Below, piece by piece: positions 46,940 to 58,229 of a DNA stretch of 64,000 nucleotides. The position numbers and the translations under genes were made by a program. The stretch comes from Parapristionchus giblindavisi (Eukaryota; Nematoda; Chromadorea; Rhabditida; Diplogasteridae), in contig CALSFV010000240.1 in NCBI GenBank assembly GCA_943737045.1, positions 790,001-854,000 on the forward strand. Reading direction: 5' to 3'. The notes under the pieces were generated by a model. It was not told the DNA's origin. It did not search any database and saw only the letters and a program-made list of their open reading frames with translations. Position 1 is the first letter of the stretch. Each line of letters opens with the position of its first letter.

Positions 46940-47375
46940 GATAGAATATTTAAATGGATCAATAGAGTAGTGCGGACTCTAAGCCTAAGCTTTCCTTAAC
47001 TAAGGAACTCTGCTGAGTGTGAATACTAACTGAATCGATAGAATATTTAAATGGATCAATAGAGTAGTGCGGACTCTAAGCCTAAGCTTTCCTTAACTAA
47101 GGAACTCTGCTGAGTGTGAATACTAACTGAATCGATAGAATATTTAAATGGATCAATAGAGTAGTGCGGACTCTAAGCCTAAGCTTTCCTTAACTAAGGA
47201 ACTCTGCTGAGTGTGAATACTAACTGAATCGATAGAATATTTAAATGGATCAATAGAGTAGTGCGGACTCTAAGCCTAAGCATTCCTTAACTAAGGAACT
47301 CTGCTGAGTGTGAATAGTAACCGAATCGACAGAATATTTAAATGGATCAATAGAGTAGTGCGGATAGTACGCCTA
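46940..47375. repeat. 97-bp tandem repeat, about 4.5 units
   Basis: Units begin GATAGAATATTTAAATGGAT at 46940, 47037, 47134 and 47231, with GACAGAATATTTAAATGG at 47328, an exact 97-bp period. The first four units are nearly identical. It is a minisatellite inside a transposable element. Confidence 0.95.
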
Positions 47376-47744
47376 GGCTTATACGTTAAACAAATGAACT
47401 CGATTGATTGATAAGAGTATAAAGCGATATTTTTTTCTGTTTGAAAACAAAACAAGAAATAAGACATATTCCGCACAATGGCGGTCGATAAAATTTCGCA
47501 ACAACACAATTTTTTGTTCCGATAGTATTAAATTTTCCGATCTACTGAAATTACCCGCGGTCATTTGGTTCGTCCGTCCTATAAGCTACAGGACGGACGA
47601 ACCAAACGACCGCGGTCATTTGGTTTGTCCGTCCTATACGGATCACGACATTGAAGACGTCATTCATTATTGAAGTGACCGAAGAAGCCTGAGAAGTGTT
47701 AGTTTCTTTATTGATTGTTGTATTCATTCGTTGACAACATAATA

Positions 47745-48911
47745 ATGTGCGAAGAACTTTATGAATACCATTTTATAGTCAGGTGCAAGTTGAAGACTAG
47801 ATGTGACACGATCACAATGAAGTGCTTTCCATTCTGTGTAGAGGGAAAGAGGGAGGAATATGCAAAGAAAGGAGAAAGGGATCCTGAAGTATTATTTTGT
47901 TGCAATCATGAGTAAGTTTACACTACAAACATTATTTCATGTATCTCTTACCTTGCAATACTAATGAAAGTACCTTTAGTATTATTCAATATTTTCGAAT
48001 TTTGCATTATTGATTCACAGTATGTTGTTATATTGTGTAATGCAAGGTTGCTTTAACTGAAGTTTTAGATCATTGACTATGGGAGCATACATGGGCGGGG
48101 TACCTGGAGCTCGATTCTACAGGGGGTATTCGAACGAAAAAAAGGTTAATTTTACAGGGGCTTTCACCATTTTTTTTTCAAAAATTTAACATAAATATCA
48201 TTGTTTACAGGGGATATTCCACAAATTTTCGAACAATCCTAATCTTACAGGGGCACCCCCATGTTGGCGCCCATGTATGTATGGGAGTTTCACTGAAAAG
48301 ATGGTTATTATTATAGTTAAGAACAACAACTATCGTGCTATGATTACAGTTCGTATTCAACTATACCGACGTTCATGTAATCGGATGAGATTACTGTATC
48401 ATGGGATGAAAATCAATCGATAACGAAGAAGATTGAAGAATATTTAGAATATTTATTCCTTCAGTGCTGGGTTGGTTTATTGATTAAACTTTGAATTTGA
48501 ACAAATGATAATCTTTCTAGTGAATTGTCTATGGTGGTGTTTGTACAGAACACTGGTTTAACTGCAAACTATAGAAGATTACGGTAAGTAGTTCTTCATA
48601 AATCGATGTTTGATTTTTCGAGGCTTCATGGCCATAAGTTCTAGTATTGAGAATTCCAAGATGCTAAAAATACGGTATACTGATTTAGTTTCAAGTGATT
48701 GGTTTCAGTTTCCATTGATCAATATTGGATATGAAGATATGGTATATTTTCTTCGTGTTATTTATCAAGAAATAATGGAGGTATGATGATTTTCAGTTGA
48801 TCAATCAATACTTTCATATCAATCAATACTTCTTAGATAACAGTGGATACTGTAGAATGTCTTCTTGGTCTTGCTGATAGATGGATTGTATGTGATTTAA
48901 TGAGAGGATGA
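47745..48911 (+). pseudogene. BTB-like locus a3, interrupted by a MITE
   Basis: Duplicate of a1. The first exon is MCEELYEYHFIVRCKLKTRC from 47745. The hAT-like MITE (48086-48279) splits the GSFTEKMV block exactly as in a1, but the PIF-like MITE is absent. The last block ITVDTVECLLGLADRWIVCD ends at a stop at 48909-48911. Its state is the same as a1 minus one insertion. Confidence 0.55.
48086..48279. mobile_element. hAT-like MITE, CATACATGGGC family, copy 3
   Basis: Same ends and same TATGGGAG duplication (48078-48085, 48280-48287) as copy 2. It is therefore inherited by duplication and is not an independent insertion. Confidence 0.9.
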
Positions 48912-49460
48912 GATCGATATCTATAGGTTAGAATGTCGATTGATTATTGATTGATTATATTGATTAACCTCAGATGTGATTTTGTGATTTCTTATGTCAA
49001 TTACCTCTATCTGTCGTGTCTCTTTTATCTTTTTTTTTCTAGGAGAAGCTCCAAAGAAACTGCACTATCTGACGAATTTCAAGTTTTTGTGATTATTGAT
49101 TGATAGATACTACAGTATCTTACTGAAGAAGTGAAGAATTTGTTTATCGATTAGAGAAAATCGATGAATGGAGAACAATTTTGGCTAATCGATGTTCAAT
49201 TTTACCCTGTTTGGTTTCACTTTCTTTTAATAATTGTTGTACTTCGATATTGTCGATTACATTTTTGTAACTGACCTTTGGTTTGATTCCAATGGTTTAT
49301 CCATTTTTAGTTTGTTTGTGAACTGTTCCTCTTTATTATTCTTGAATAAATATCGCTGACTTTATTATCTTAAAAATCACGCTTACTGAATATCGTTTGT
49401 TCGATTTGAATATCACTAATTTTTATATTTCAAATTAAATCTTCATTTACTCTTAAAGAA

Positions 49461-51875
49461 ATGTCATCGAGCGAACTGGCCAAAAATGATGATCGATTCA
49501 CTGACAATCATGTTTTTGAATTCATCAATTCTGAATCAATTCGACTCGAGTTGAGGGAATATGATGTGAATCGACAACGTCATTGGATCAATTGGTAATG
49601 CTCTGCTACTATACGTTATTAGAAGTTAGAAAAATGCATTTTTTTCTGTGAAACTAGATGAAACAAATCGATAAAATGCAAAATATTATAGGTGCTTACG
49701 CAACAAAGATGGATTTGTCGATGTTCCATTCACGTTTAACATTGAAGTATTTTTGGAGAAAGTCCCACCCTACGACGTATTTGCTGTTCTTTCGCTTCTT
49801 GATGGGTAATTTAATTCATTCTTTCATTATACACTTTATTCGGAACTTCTTTGATTTCTCTCCCACAATAAAAACGTCTCTGGAAGATCATTGTTACCTT
49901 TCTCATTCTGGTTTACTTCTGACCACGGATTAAAAATTTCTTTTATCTTCAGAAACTGCGAAGATGTTCCATTCTTCGACTGTTTGTTCGATGTGAACTT
50001 ACAATTGATGAAGACTAATGAAGACAAGTATGTGATATATTTATAAATGAATAATGCATTTTATTGTATCTAGTCGTTAAGATTACTTGAGAAAGTATCG
50101 AAAGTTGAATATTGATAATTGTAGGTCGGAAGAATCTTTAATCAATGAGTTATTGGCTAAAGATGTTCATTTCTATGATGGACACATCTCCCCTGTCAAG
50201 CTGTTGATTGGGTATGTTTATTCGCTTTTTATGCTCAAAAAACTACTCCGGTTTTGTAGGGTAAGATTATAGTAAGTAGCGCGCTAAAAGTAACTTACCT
50301 TTTACTTACTTTTTTGTTACCGTTTAGCTATTTCGTCTATTTATAGCGTAAAAGTAAGTAAACAGTAAGTTACTTTTTGCACGCTACTTACTGTAATATT
50401 ACCCTGCAAAACCAGAGTAGGAAAAGGTGAAGCTTTATTTTTTTTCTTTAGGTGATTGAAAAAAGAGATAAATATAATCAATATGATAGGTTTAATATTT
50501 CGGCCACCATTCGATTTTATCTCGATCGTTATGTGACACGAGTGTTATCTGTTATGTACACAGCAAGACTGACATGTTAAAACAAACATTTCAAAAACAA
50601 AATAATGAAACATAAATTAGACAGGCACAAACTTCATTCGGAGGGGATATTTTGTTATTTGATCCGATCAATACGCTTGACACTTCTGATGCAGTCAATG
50701 CTATTGTTACTGTAACGGTAGATTATCTTATTATTTCTTTATTTAAATTTTATATATTTTAGATAAAAGAGAAGAGAGGTGTGGTACCTTATCTTCTAAG
50801 CTCGTTCTCTTCTCCATCAAAATTAACTGATCTTAAGATTACTGTAGGAGATACCGTATTCTACGTGAATAAGTCAGTTTGAAATGTTATATTTTGGACA
50901 AGAATGGGCATAATTTTGTAGATCGATAATCGCAATTAGCTCTCCTGTTTTGTCTTCATTGATTTATCCGGATTCATTAGAAATTGTGAACGAGGTTAAA
51001 TACAATTGTTAAAAAAGGTTTTTCACACTATCAGATTTTTATTTAGCTTTTCCTCGAGGATGCTTCCCCTCGTGAATTCGAATTATTACTCAAATGCATA
51101 TATCCTGAGAATGCTGAGGTTATTAATTTTTAAAAAATTTGATTGATGTGCCTTCTAAATTTCAGATCAAGGAAAATGAAGCTTTATCTATTTTAAACTT
51201 GGCTTGCAAGTTCAAAATCGATAATGTTATGTGGAAATGTGTTGAAACCTTGAAGGTAATTATTGATCATTTTTTGTGTGTTATAGTAAATTTAAGCGAT
51301 TTTTGTTATGCTTTTATACAATATTTGAAAGTGTAACAGAGTAGGGTGAAGCAGTCCAATGTAATACTGGAACGCTTATCCAAACTTTTTACCACTTATG
51401 TTTAAACCTCAAATCTACCCATTATAATTCACCCTATTTATCTATCACTTGCTGTCACATTTATTTAATGTAAGATGAATTAAATTAAATTAAATTAGAC
51501 TATGATCAATTTAGGATTATCGTCTGTATTATAATGATCGAGAGAAATATATCATATCCATATTGAATTTTTATGATCGTTATGATCTTTCTCCCCTGTT
51601 CGATAAAGTATTTAATTATATCAAATACAAACCATCGTGCGGTGTTTCTGACATATTATTGGTAAGTATTGCGTTAAAGATTGTGTTAAACAATTTGAAT
51701 TTGCATTTTAAAATTTAAAAAAAATCTGTCAAAAGTCTCTCAATATATAATAAGTCAATAGTCAGTATATTCAGTAACTCATTTTCTTCAGAATGTTTCT
51801 CCTCGTGTTAAAGGTGCATTGGAAATGCTACTGGAAGAGATGCATGAACTTTATTATGATTCCGACTATCGATAG
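49461..51875 (+). CDS. BTB-domain protein b2 (MATH-BTB-like, bath type)
   Basis: Near-identical paralogue of b1. Exons: 49461-49594, 49692-49805, 49953-50027, 50125-50211, 50621-50717, 50763-50872, 50922-50994, 51047-51118, 51166-51255, 51515-51661 and 51792-51875. The product is 360 aa in phase throughout. Differences from b1 are a few residues, such as KND for KDD in exon 1, LLAK for LSAK in exon 4, QAQT for QALT in exon 5 and YDSDYR at the end. BTB residues match b1. Intron 4 keeps the TA-flanked MITE but has the empty hAT site. AATAAA occurs at 52199. Both copies remaining open suggests recent duplication or retained function. Confidence 0.82.
50246..50417. mobile_element. TA-flanked foldback MITE in b2 intron 4
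   Basis: Same element and position as 29688-29859, inherited through the segmental duplication. Confidence 0.82.
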
Positions 51876-52505
51876 TTCGGATTACGATAGTTCCGATAAT
51901 TATTAGATTTTCCTTTGAAAACCTTTTTTATTCTTGTATTATAATTGTTGTTTAGCTTCTCCATGATTAAAAGAAGCTGTTTGTTCATTATTTGTTCTTT
52001 GACCTGTTGTTTAGGTCTTTTTGTGATTAGCAATTGTGATTTTGTTATTTGTGATTTTGTGATTTTCTTTTTGTGATTTTGTGATTTGTGATGTGATTTT
52101 AAGTTTCTTATTTAATCGTCCACAAATTTTTGATTCTTACCAATCTTTTTTCATATTTAATGGATGTTGTGTAAATTGTGTTATTTTTTGCTATACTAAT
52201 AAATTTCTTTGACTTATTATCAGTATAATCAATAATGAAGATCATTGTTGAGTCCGATTCGTATATCTCAGTTTTTGTAAACGTTTCCTTATTCTCTATT
52301 TTCTCAGAAATGTCATCAAAATTTTCTGATAATAGTGATCAATTCAAATAATGATCAGGAATTTGAATTCGTTGATTCTGAAACGTTAAAAGCAGAATCC
52401 ATTTCATATCTCTTGGATTGATCTTTGATCTTTCGGTGAACGAAGAAACAGGCGAAGTGTTAGTTTCTTTATTTATTGATTTGTTCTTTCGATGACAATA
52501 TAATA
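51876..52505. other. Intergenic spacer b2-a4
   Basis: Duplicate of 31489-32131, with AATAAA at 52199, TTTGTGATTTTGTGATT repeats near 52020-52095 and the degenerate MSSKFSDNSDQFK start at 52311. No intact gene. Confidence 0.55.
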
Positions 52506-53460
52506 ATGTGCGAAGATCTTTATGAATATCATTTTATAGTCAGGTACAAGTTGAAGACTAGATGTGTCACGATCACAATGAAGTGCTTTCCATTCTGTGT
52601 TGAGGAATATGCAAAGAAAGGAGAAAAGGATCCTGAAGTATTACTTTGTTGCAATCATGAGTAAGTTTACACTACAATTATTATTTCAAGTATCTCTTAC
52701 CTTGCAATACTAATGAAAGTACCTTTAGTATCTTTCAATATATTCGAATTTTGCATTATTGATTCACAGTATGTTGTTATGTTGTGTAATGTAAGGTTGC
52801 TTTCACTGATGTTTCAGATCATTGACTTTGGGGGTTTCACTGAAAAGATGGTTATTATTATAGTTAAGAACAACAATTATCGTGCTATGCTTACAGTTCG
52901 TATTCAACTATACCGACGTTCATGTATTCGGATGAGATTACTGTATCATGGGATGAAAATCAATCGATAACGAAGAAGATTGAAGAAATATTTAGAATAT
53001 TTATTCCTTCAGTGCTGGGTTTGTTTATTGATTAAACTTTGAATTTGAACAAATGATAATCTTTCTAGTGAATTGTCTATGGTGGTGTTTGTACAGAACA
53101 CTGGTTTAACTGCAAACTATAGAAGATTACGGTAAGTAGTTCTTCATAAATCGATGTTTGATTTTTCGAGGCTTCATGGCCATAAGTTCTAGTATTGAGA
53201 ATTCCAAGATGCTAAAAATACGGATATACTGATTTAGTTTCAAGTGATTGGTTTCAGTTTCCATTGATCAATATTGGATATGAAGATATGGTATATTTTC
53301 TTCGTGTTATTTATCAAGAAATAATGGAGGTATGATGATTTTCAGTTGATCAATCAATACTTTCATATCAATCAATACTTCTTAGATAACAGTGGATACT
53401 GTAGAATGTCTTCTTGGTCTTGCTGATAGATGGATTTTATGTGATTTAATGAGAGGATGA
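52506..53460 (+). pseudogene. BTB-like locus a4
   Basis: Same plan as a1-a3, with no MITE. The first exon has an in-frame 12-bp deletion (FCVEEYAKKGEKDPEV, lacking GKKE) and a T-for-D change after KTRC. The second block is IIDFGGFTEKMVIIIVKNNN to a stop at 52970. The INIGYEDMVYFLRV block and last block ITVDTVECLLGLADRWILCD (stop 53458-53460) follow. The indel being a multiple of three hints at past constraint, but joins between middle blocks are still not clean. Confidence 0.55.
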
Positions 53461-54051
53461 GATCGATATCTATAGGTTAGAATGTCGATTGATTATTGAT
53501 TGATTATATTGATTAAACTGAGATATGATCTTGTGATTCCTTACGACAATTACCTCTATCTGTTCGTATCTTTCTATCTTTTGTTTCTAGGAAAAAAACT
53601 CTTCAGAAAAACTAAAATGAATCTGTATTTTCTGACGAATTTCTAGTTCGTATTTTTGTGATTATTGATTGATTGATTGTATTACAGTATCTTACTGAAG
53701 AAGTGAAGAGTTTGTTCATCGGTTAGAGCAAATCGATGAATGGAGAAATATTTTGACTAATCGATATTCCGTTTTCTCTATCTTTCACGTTCAATTGTAT
53801 CTTTTTGTTTGGTATCACTTTCTGGAAATAATTGTTCTAATTCGGCATTGCCGAATACATTGTTAGTAACTGTTTTTTTTATATTTGATTCCATTGGTTT
53901 ATTGTGAACTGTGTGTTTCGATTTAGTTGAATAAATTCCGTTGGCTTTTCCATCGTAAAAATCACTCTTACTGAATTTCGTTGGTTCGATTTGAATATCA
54001 CTAATTTTTATATTTCAAATTTAATCTTTACATTCATTTTTTTTCCAAGAA
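53461..54051. other. Intergenic spacer a4-b3
   Basis: Diverged counterpart of the a1-b1 spacer (28354-28902), with shared landmarks such as TGATTGATTATATTGATTAA, TTGAATAAAT and CTTACTGAAT. AATAAA occurs at 53931. There are no exons. Confidence 0.5.
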
Positions 54052-54837
54052 ATGCCATCGAGCGAATTGGCTAAAGATGATAATCGATTCAATGACGATC
54101 ATGAATTTGAATTCATCAATTCAGAATCGATTCGAATCCATTTGAGAAGATATGATGGAGATCGGGTAGAAAATATGATGCATTGGTAATACTCTGCGAC
54201 TATACCGTCAAAACAAAAAAATTGAAACATTTTCAAATTGTGTCAAAAGTTCACAAGATTTTGAAAATTTTGTAAAAATCCATATTTATCTATGAAATTT
54301 CTGTGGAATCTGTCCGTGAAATTAGCTGACGCAAATCGATAAAATGCGTGATATTATAGGCAGTCTACGCGTAGTTACGATACATTTGTCGGCGTTCCGT
54401 TGAAGTTCAACTTGGACAATGATTTGCCCACTTCCGAATTATTTGCTGTTCTTTCGCCCCCTGTGGACTTTCCGTAAAAAAAACCTTCTTATTTGATTTC
54501 TTCCATACTTGAGTATCGATAACACGGTTTTTTTCCCATAGAACGATGCTTGAAAACTCCTTAACTCAATGAACTATAGAAATAATTTTTAAAAACATTC
54601 ATGCATGTTACCTGTTTGATTTTTTTGTGTCTGGAATAACTAATATTTTCAGCTGCAGAAACTATGAAATTGTTCCATTCGTCGAATGTTCGTTCGATGT
54701 GACATTACAATTGATGAAGACTGATAGAGAGAAGTATGTGATATATTTATTAATGAATAATGCATTTGTATTGTATCTAGTAGTTAGTGTAATTTGAGAC
54801 AGTATCGAAATTTATTTCCAGCTCAGAAGAATCTATA

Positions 54838-55975
54838 CCACGGATTTCTTGTAAAAGTATATGAAACCATTGCACAGCAAAAAATGTTTTGTCTCCGTTT
54901 TGTTGATAGTTGTTAGACTGGCCTAGCTGAGTGCGAAAACAACATTTTTCAATTTTGTTTTCCGAAATTTGCATATCTATGCAATTTTTTACTGTCAACT
55001 TCAAATGAATGTAAGTCGCTTTGTTTTTGAGCAACCGTGTAAAAAATTTTTCAATGGTCGGAAATGTTGTTTTACATGTGTTATTGCAAGAAAACTGTTT
55101 TTTTAGTATACAAAATGCGATGTTTCTCGAAAAGTTCTCTCAAAGGATAAGAGTTTTATTGCAGATTCGGATTCCCCTTCTACAGGGTGTCCAAAAAGTA
55201 TTGTTACACGAATAATTTCACGTATCTTCCTCAAAAAGCATCACTGCCAATTCAAACAGGGCACAGTATTTACCACTGACCATATCAAAATAACAATGAA
55301 TGATCACTTGATCTGGCCTCCATTGGCCGCGATGACGCCTCTGAGACGATGAGGGGCAAAGTCTATGATGGGCCGCTGGTAGGGGATTCCAACTTTCTCC
55401 CATGTCTTTTCCAAGTCCTTCTTGAGAGACTCGCGGTATTTGTGGTGGGTAGAGCAGGACTCCCTCTATAATACTGCCTAGACGTTGAAGTCCAGGGGTT
55501 CAGGTCAGAGGAGTTGTAGGATCATTATGGCGTCGAGATGAAGTCGGGCATATGGGTGCGGAACCATGCCTGGGTCACTTCTTCCGAATGAACAGGAATT
55601 GAATCCTGCAAGAAGTTCTAGTGAACCCCATTGAAGTGGGAGAGGGACCACGCGAGAAGGACCTTCTCGGAAAACCCCAATTTGTGAACGGGGAATCCAA
55701 ATCTGCTATAAAACTCTAATCCTTTGTGTAAAATTTTCGAGAAACATCGCATTTTGTATGTTAAAAAGAATTTTCTTGCAATAACACGTGAAAAACACCA
55801 TTTTCGACCATATCCTTAATTGAGATATTTGTTGACGAGGTTATTAGAAACCGATTGAGAAAAAATTTACACGGTTGCTCAAAAATGAAGCGAGATACTT
55901 TCATTTGAAGTTGACAGTAAAAAATTGGCTGCGCAAAATGTTCTTATTTTCATACACTTTTACAGGAGAACCGAG
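54838..55975. mobile_element. Foldback element inserted in b3 exon 4 (about 1.14 kb)
   Basis: Arms of about 300 bp: CACGGATTTCTTGTAAAAGT pairs with ACTTTTACAGGAGAACCGAG, and GTCAACTTCAAATGAA and GAGCAACCGTGTAAA pair with their complements near 55912 and 55870. ATA/TA repeats at the borders (54835-54837, 55976-55978) suggest TA-type duplication, but the exact ends are ambiguous. The centre is occupied by a dead mariner-type element. Confidence 0.78.
55183..55690 (-). pseudogene. Tc1/mariner-type transposase remnant
   Basis: The minus strand encodes, across several frameshifts, FLQDSIPVHSEE (the QD-PAH catalytic-core motif), SSDLNPW (the S-DLNP motif) and ESLKKDLEKTWEKVG, RPIIDFAPHRLRGVIAANGG from the C-terminal end. 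Near 55184-55210, ACAGGGTGTCCAAAAAGTAT is a classic mariner-type terminus next to TA. Stops and frame changes make it non-functional, and the DNA-binding half is absent. Confidence 0.78.
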
Positions 55976-57231
55976 ATAATCAATGAGTTATCCGCTAAAG
56001 ATGTTCATTTCGATGATGGACACATCTCACTTTTCAAGCTACATATTGGGTATGTTTATTCGTTTTATGCTTAAAACTGAAAATATGGAAAATCTTTATA
56101 TCTCGTGATATAAATTGAAAATTTGATATAATTATATGTTCTTTGAGAGCACAAAAATACTGTCTCAACTATGGTAACATATTATAAGGAGAGATAGATT
56201 ATAAATACAATAGACATCTCTCATTCAATTCAGACATAATGGCATGTTATTTGATCCAATCAATACGCTTGACGCTTCTGATGGAGTTGATGCTATTGTT
56301 ACTGTAACGGTATAATATCTTCTTGTTTTTTTATTTAAATTTAATATATTTTAGATAAAACAAAAGAGAGGTGTTGTACCTTATCTTCTAAGCTCGTTCT
56401 CTTCTCCATCAAAATTGACTAATCTTAAGATTACTGTAGGAGATACCGTATTCTACGTGAACAAGTCAGTTTGAAATGTTATATTTTGGACAAGAATGGC
56501 CATAATCTTGTAGATCGATAATCGCAATTAACTCTCCTGTTTTGTCTTCATTGATTTATCCGGATTCATTAGAAATTGTGAATGAGGTTAAATACAATTG
56601 TTAAAAAAGGTTTTTCACACTATCAGATTTTTATTTAGCTTTTCCTCGAAGATGTTTCTCCTCGTGAATTCGAATTATTGCTCAAATTTATCTATCCTGA
56701 GAATACTGAGGTTATTAATTTTAAATTATTATATTGATGTATCTTCTGAATTTCAGATCAAGAAAAATGATGCAATTTCTATTTTAAACTTGGCTTACAA
56801 GTTTAAAATCGATAGGCTTATGTGGGAATATGTTGAAGCCTGGAAGGTAACGTGTCTTTTTGAGAGAGTTTGGAGTAAGCTAACCTCTCTCTATAGCTGA
56901 ACAGTTAGCCAACATATATCTAAGAGAATTTGCCGTGAGTGCAAGTATTGTTTTTATTCACTTTTATGCAATATATGAAAGTGTATGCTAAAGTAGTCCA
57001 ATTTAATACTGGAACGCTTATTCAAACTTTTTACTACCTATGTTTAAACTATGATCAATTTATTTCTTCAAGGATTATTCTCCGTCTTATGATGATCAAG
57101 AGGAATATATTAATTCCATCTTGCATATTTGTGATCATTATAATCTATCTTCTCTGTTCGATGCAGCAATTCGTTATCACAGACTCCGTTTACAGAGGGA
57201 AACTTATTGCTTGGTATTGGTAAGTAAAATA

Positions 57232-57449
57232 CAGTATCGGCGTAAAGTGATATTTAGGACGCTTTTTTTCTTTTTTTAAATAACTTTTGATCCAATAATG
57301 AACTAGTTTAATTACACCAACACATCATGGTAATATTCCCTGATAAATTTTGTACATTGGCTCAAAAGATCAGCTTGATTGCTTTCCTGGATCAAAAGTT
57401 ATAAAAAAAAATGAAGAAAAAAACTTCCCATCACTTTACGCCGATACTG
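57232..57449. mobile_element. Tc1/mariner-type MITE, copy 2, in b3 last intron
   Basis: Ends CAGTATCGGCGTAAAGTGAT and its complement, with TA at 57230-57231 and 57450-57451. Same family and same ancestral position as 33070-33277. Confidence 0.85.
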
Positions 57450-58069
57450 TAGAAAACACTATCTGAGAGAATTCAACAACTCGGATATTTTTTGGTATCG
57501 ATGAAAAATAGATTTTTCTGTTTTATGTATGATAATTACAGGCTCAATGAGTGAAGTTCACTGGCACTTGGAAATTCCTTCCAATTGAAAATTCGCTTCA
57601 GGAGGTGACCACACAACGATTTGGCGCCTTTTCCTAAAAGGTTTATTTTGAATCCAATCGATGCGGGAGTGGACGCAATCGACTCCTTAGCTAATTCTAA
57701 GAAACTATTGTCGAGGGGAGTTTTTCGATCAACGGTCAACGAAGGCTGGAATTTTGATTTTTCGAACAAATTTCACATTTAATTAATTTTCACTATTTTG
57801 CTACAACAACCCTACGTTTTTTTATTTGCTTAATCGCTTCTAAATATCATAACACAGCTTCACAAGGGAACCACAAATGCCGCGGACACTCAGTGCTAAA
57901 TTCGTTGACACATGTCGACTAGGACCCCCCAGGGGGTCACAGAACTGTTTTGAAATGTCCGCATATTTGCTTCTTTGGTATCGAAAATCGATTATGAAAA
58001 TGTGATGGAAATTTGGGCGCGAGCACCGTGGAATAGTGTCAAACACTCAAAGAACACAGTCTGTGTCCT

Positions 58070-58140
58070 CCGTAGCCGAGTGGTTAAAGTGCGGGATTAG
58101 CTTTTGGAATGTCGTGGGTTCGAATCCCCCCTTGTACAAT
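58070..58140 (+). ncRNA. tRNA-like pol III segment in foldback arm
   Basis: A-box-like TAGCCGAGTGGTTAA and B-box-like GGTTCGAATCC are spaced as in tRNA genes, reminiscent of Ser/Leu types but too short for a class II tRNA, and the acceptor stems do not match. Minus-strand copies with small changes lie at 59064-59131 and 62754-62821. Confidence 0.6.
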
Positions 58141-58229
58141 TTCTTTTGCTGTATTTTTTCTTTGCTTTCCAACATGCAGTTTCAAAGTCAAACTTCATCT
58201 TCAACAACAACAAAAACAACTACAAATCA

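Larger units (their letters stand above)
46101..47647. mobile_element. 1.55-kb inverted-repeat element, MULE-like, with nested repeats
   Basis: Termini contain CCGTATAGGACGGACAAACC and its complement. The arms extend about 110 bp inward (to CGATAAAATTTC), and a second short inverted unit is at the right end (47585-47640). An 11-bp direct repeat ACATTGAAGAC (46090-46100, 47648-47658) flanks it, and unit 1 has the single-copy site at about 26670. The 11-bp length fits Mutator-like elements loosely. There is no transposase. It contains the nested palindrome at 46639 and a 97-bp tandem array. Confidence 0.8.
43400..53353. repeat. Segmental duplication, unit 2
   Basis: Counterpart of 24400-33005 carrying a3, b2 and a4, continuing into b3 and c2, which unit 1 lacks or has only as a remnant. 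Differences are discrete: it has no TTAA MITE (24602), PIF-like MITE (27090) or hAT-like MITE (29951). It has an extra 1.5-kb element at 46101 and extra sequence at 44240-45030. Confidence 0.85.

Noticed and set aside
46940..47375. 97-bp direct repeats considered as a CRISPR-like array
   Set aside because: The units are contiguous without unique spacers and lie in a eukaryotic transposon.
55218..55403. 61-codon frame at the mariner remnant
   Set aside because: It is in the wrong frame; the transposase C-terminus is read in the neighbouring frame (HRLRGVIAANGG).
57536..57769. 77-codon frame ending SELHSLSL, present three times
   Set aside because: The copies are arms of one foldback or its recent duplicate, so identity says nothing about selection. 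It might be a small transposon protein, but there is no support.
58070..58140. Functional tRNA gene
   Set aside because: A and B boxes are present, but acceptor and T stems do not pair and the anticodon arm is unclear; all copies sit in mobile elements.
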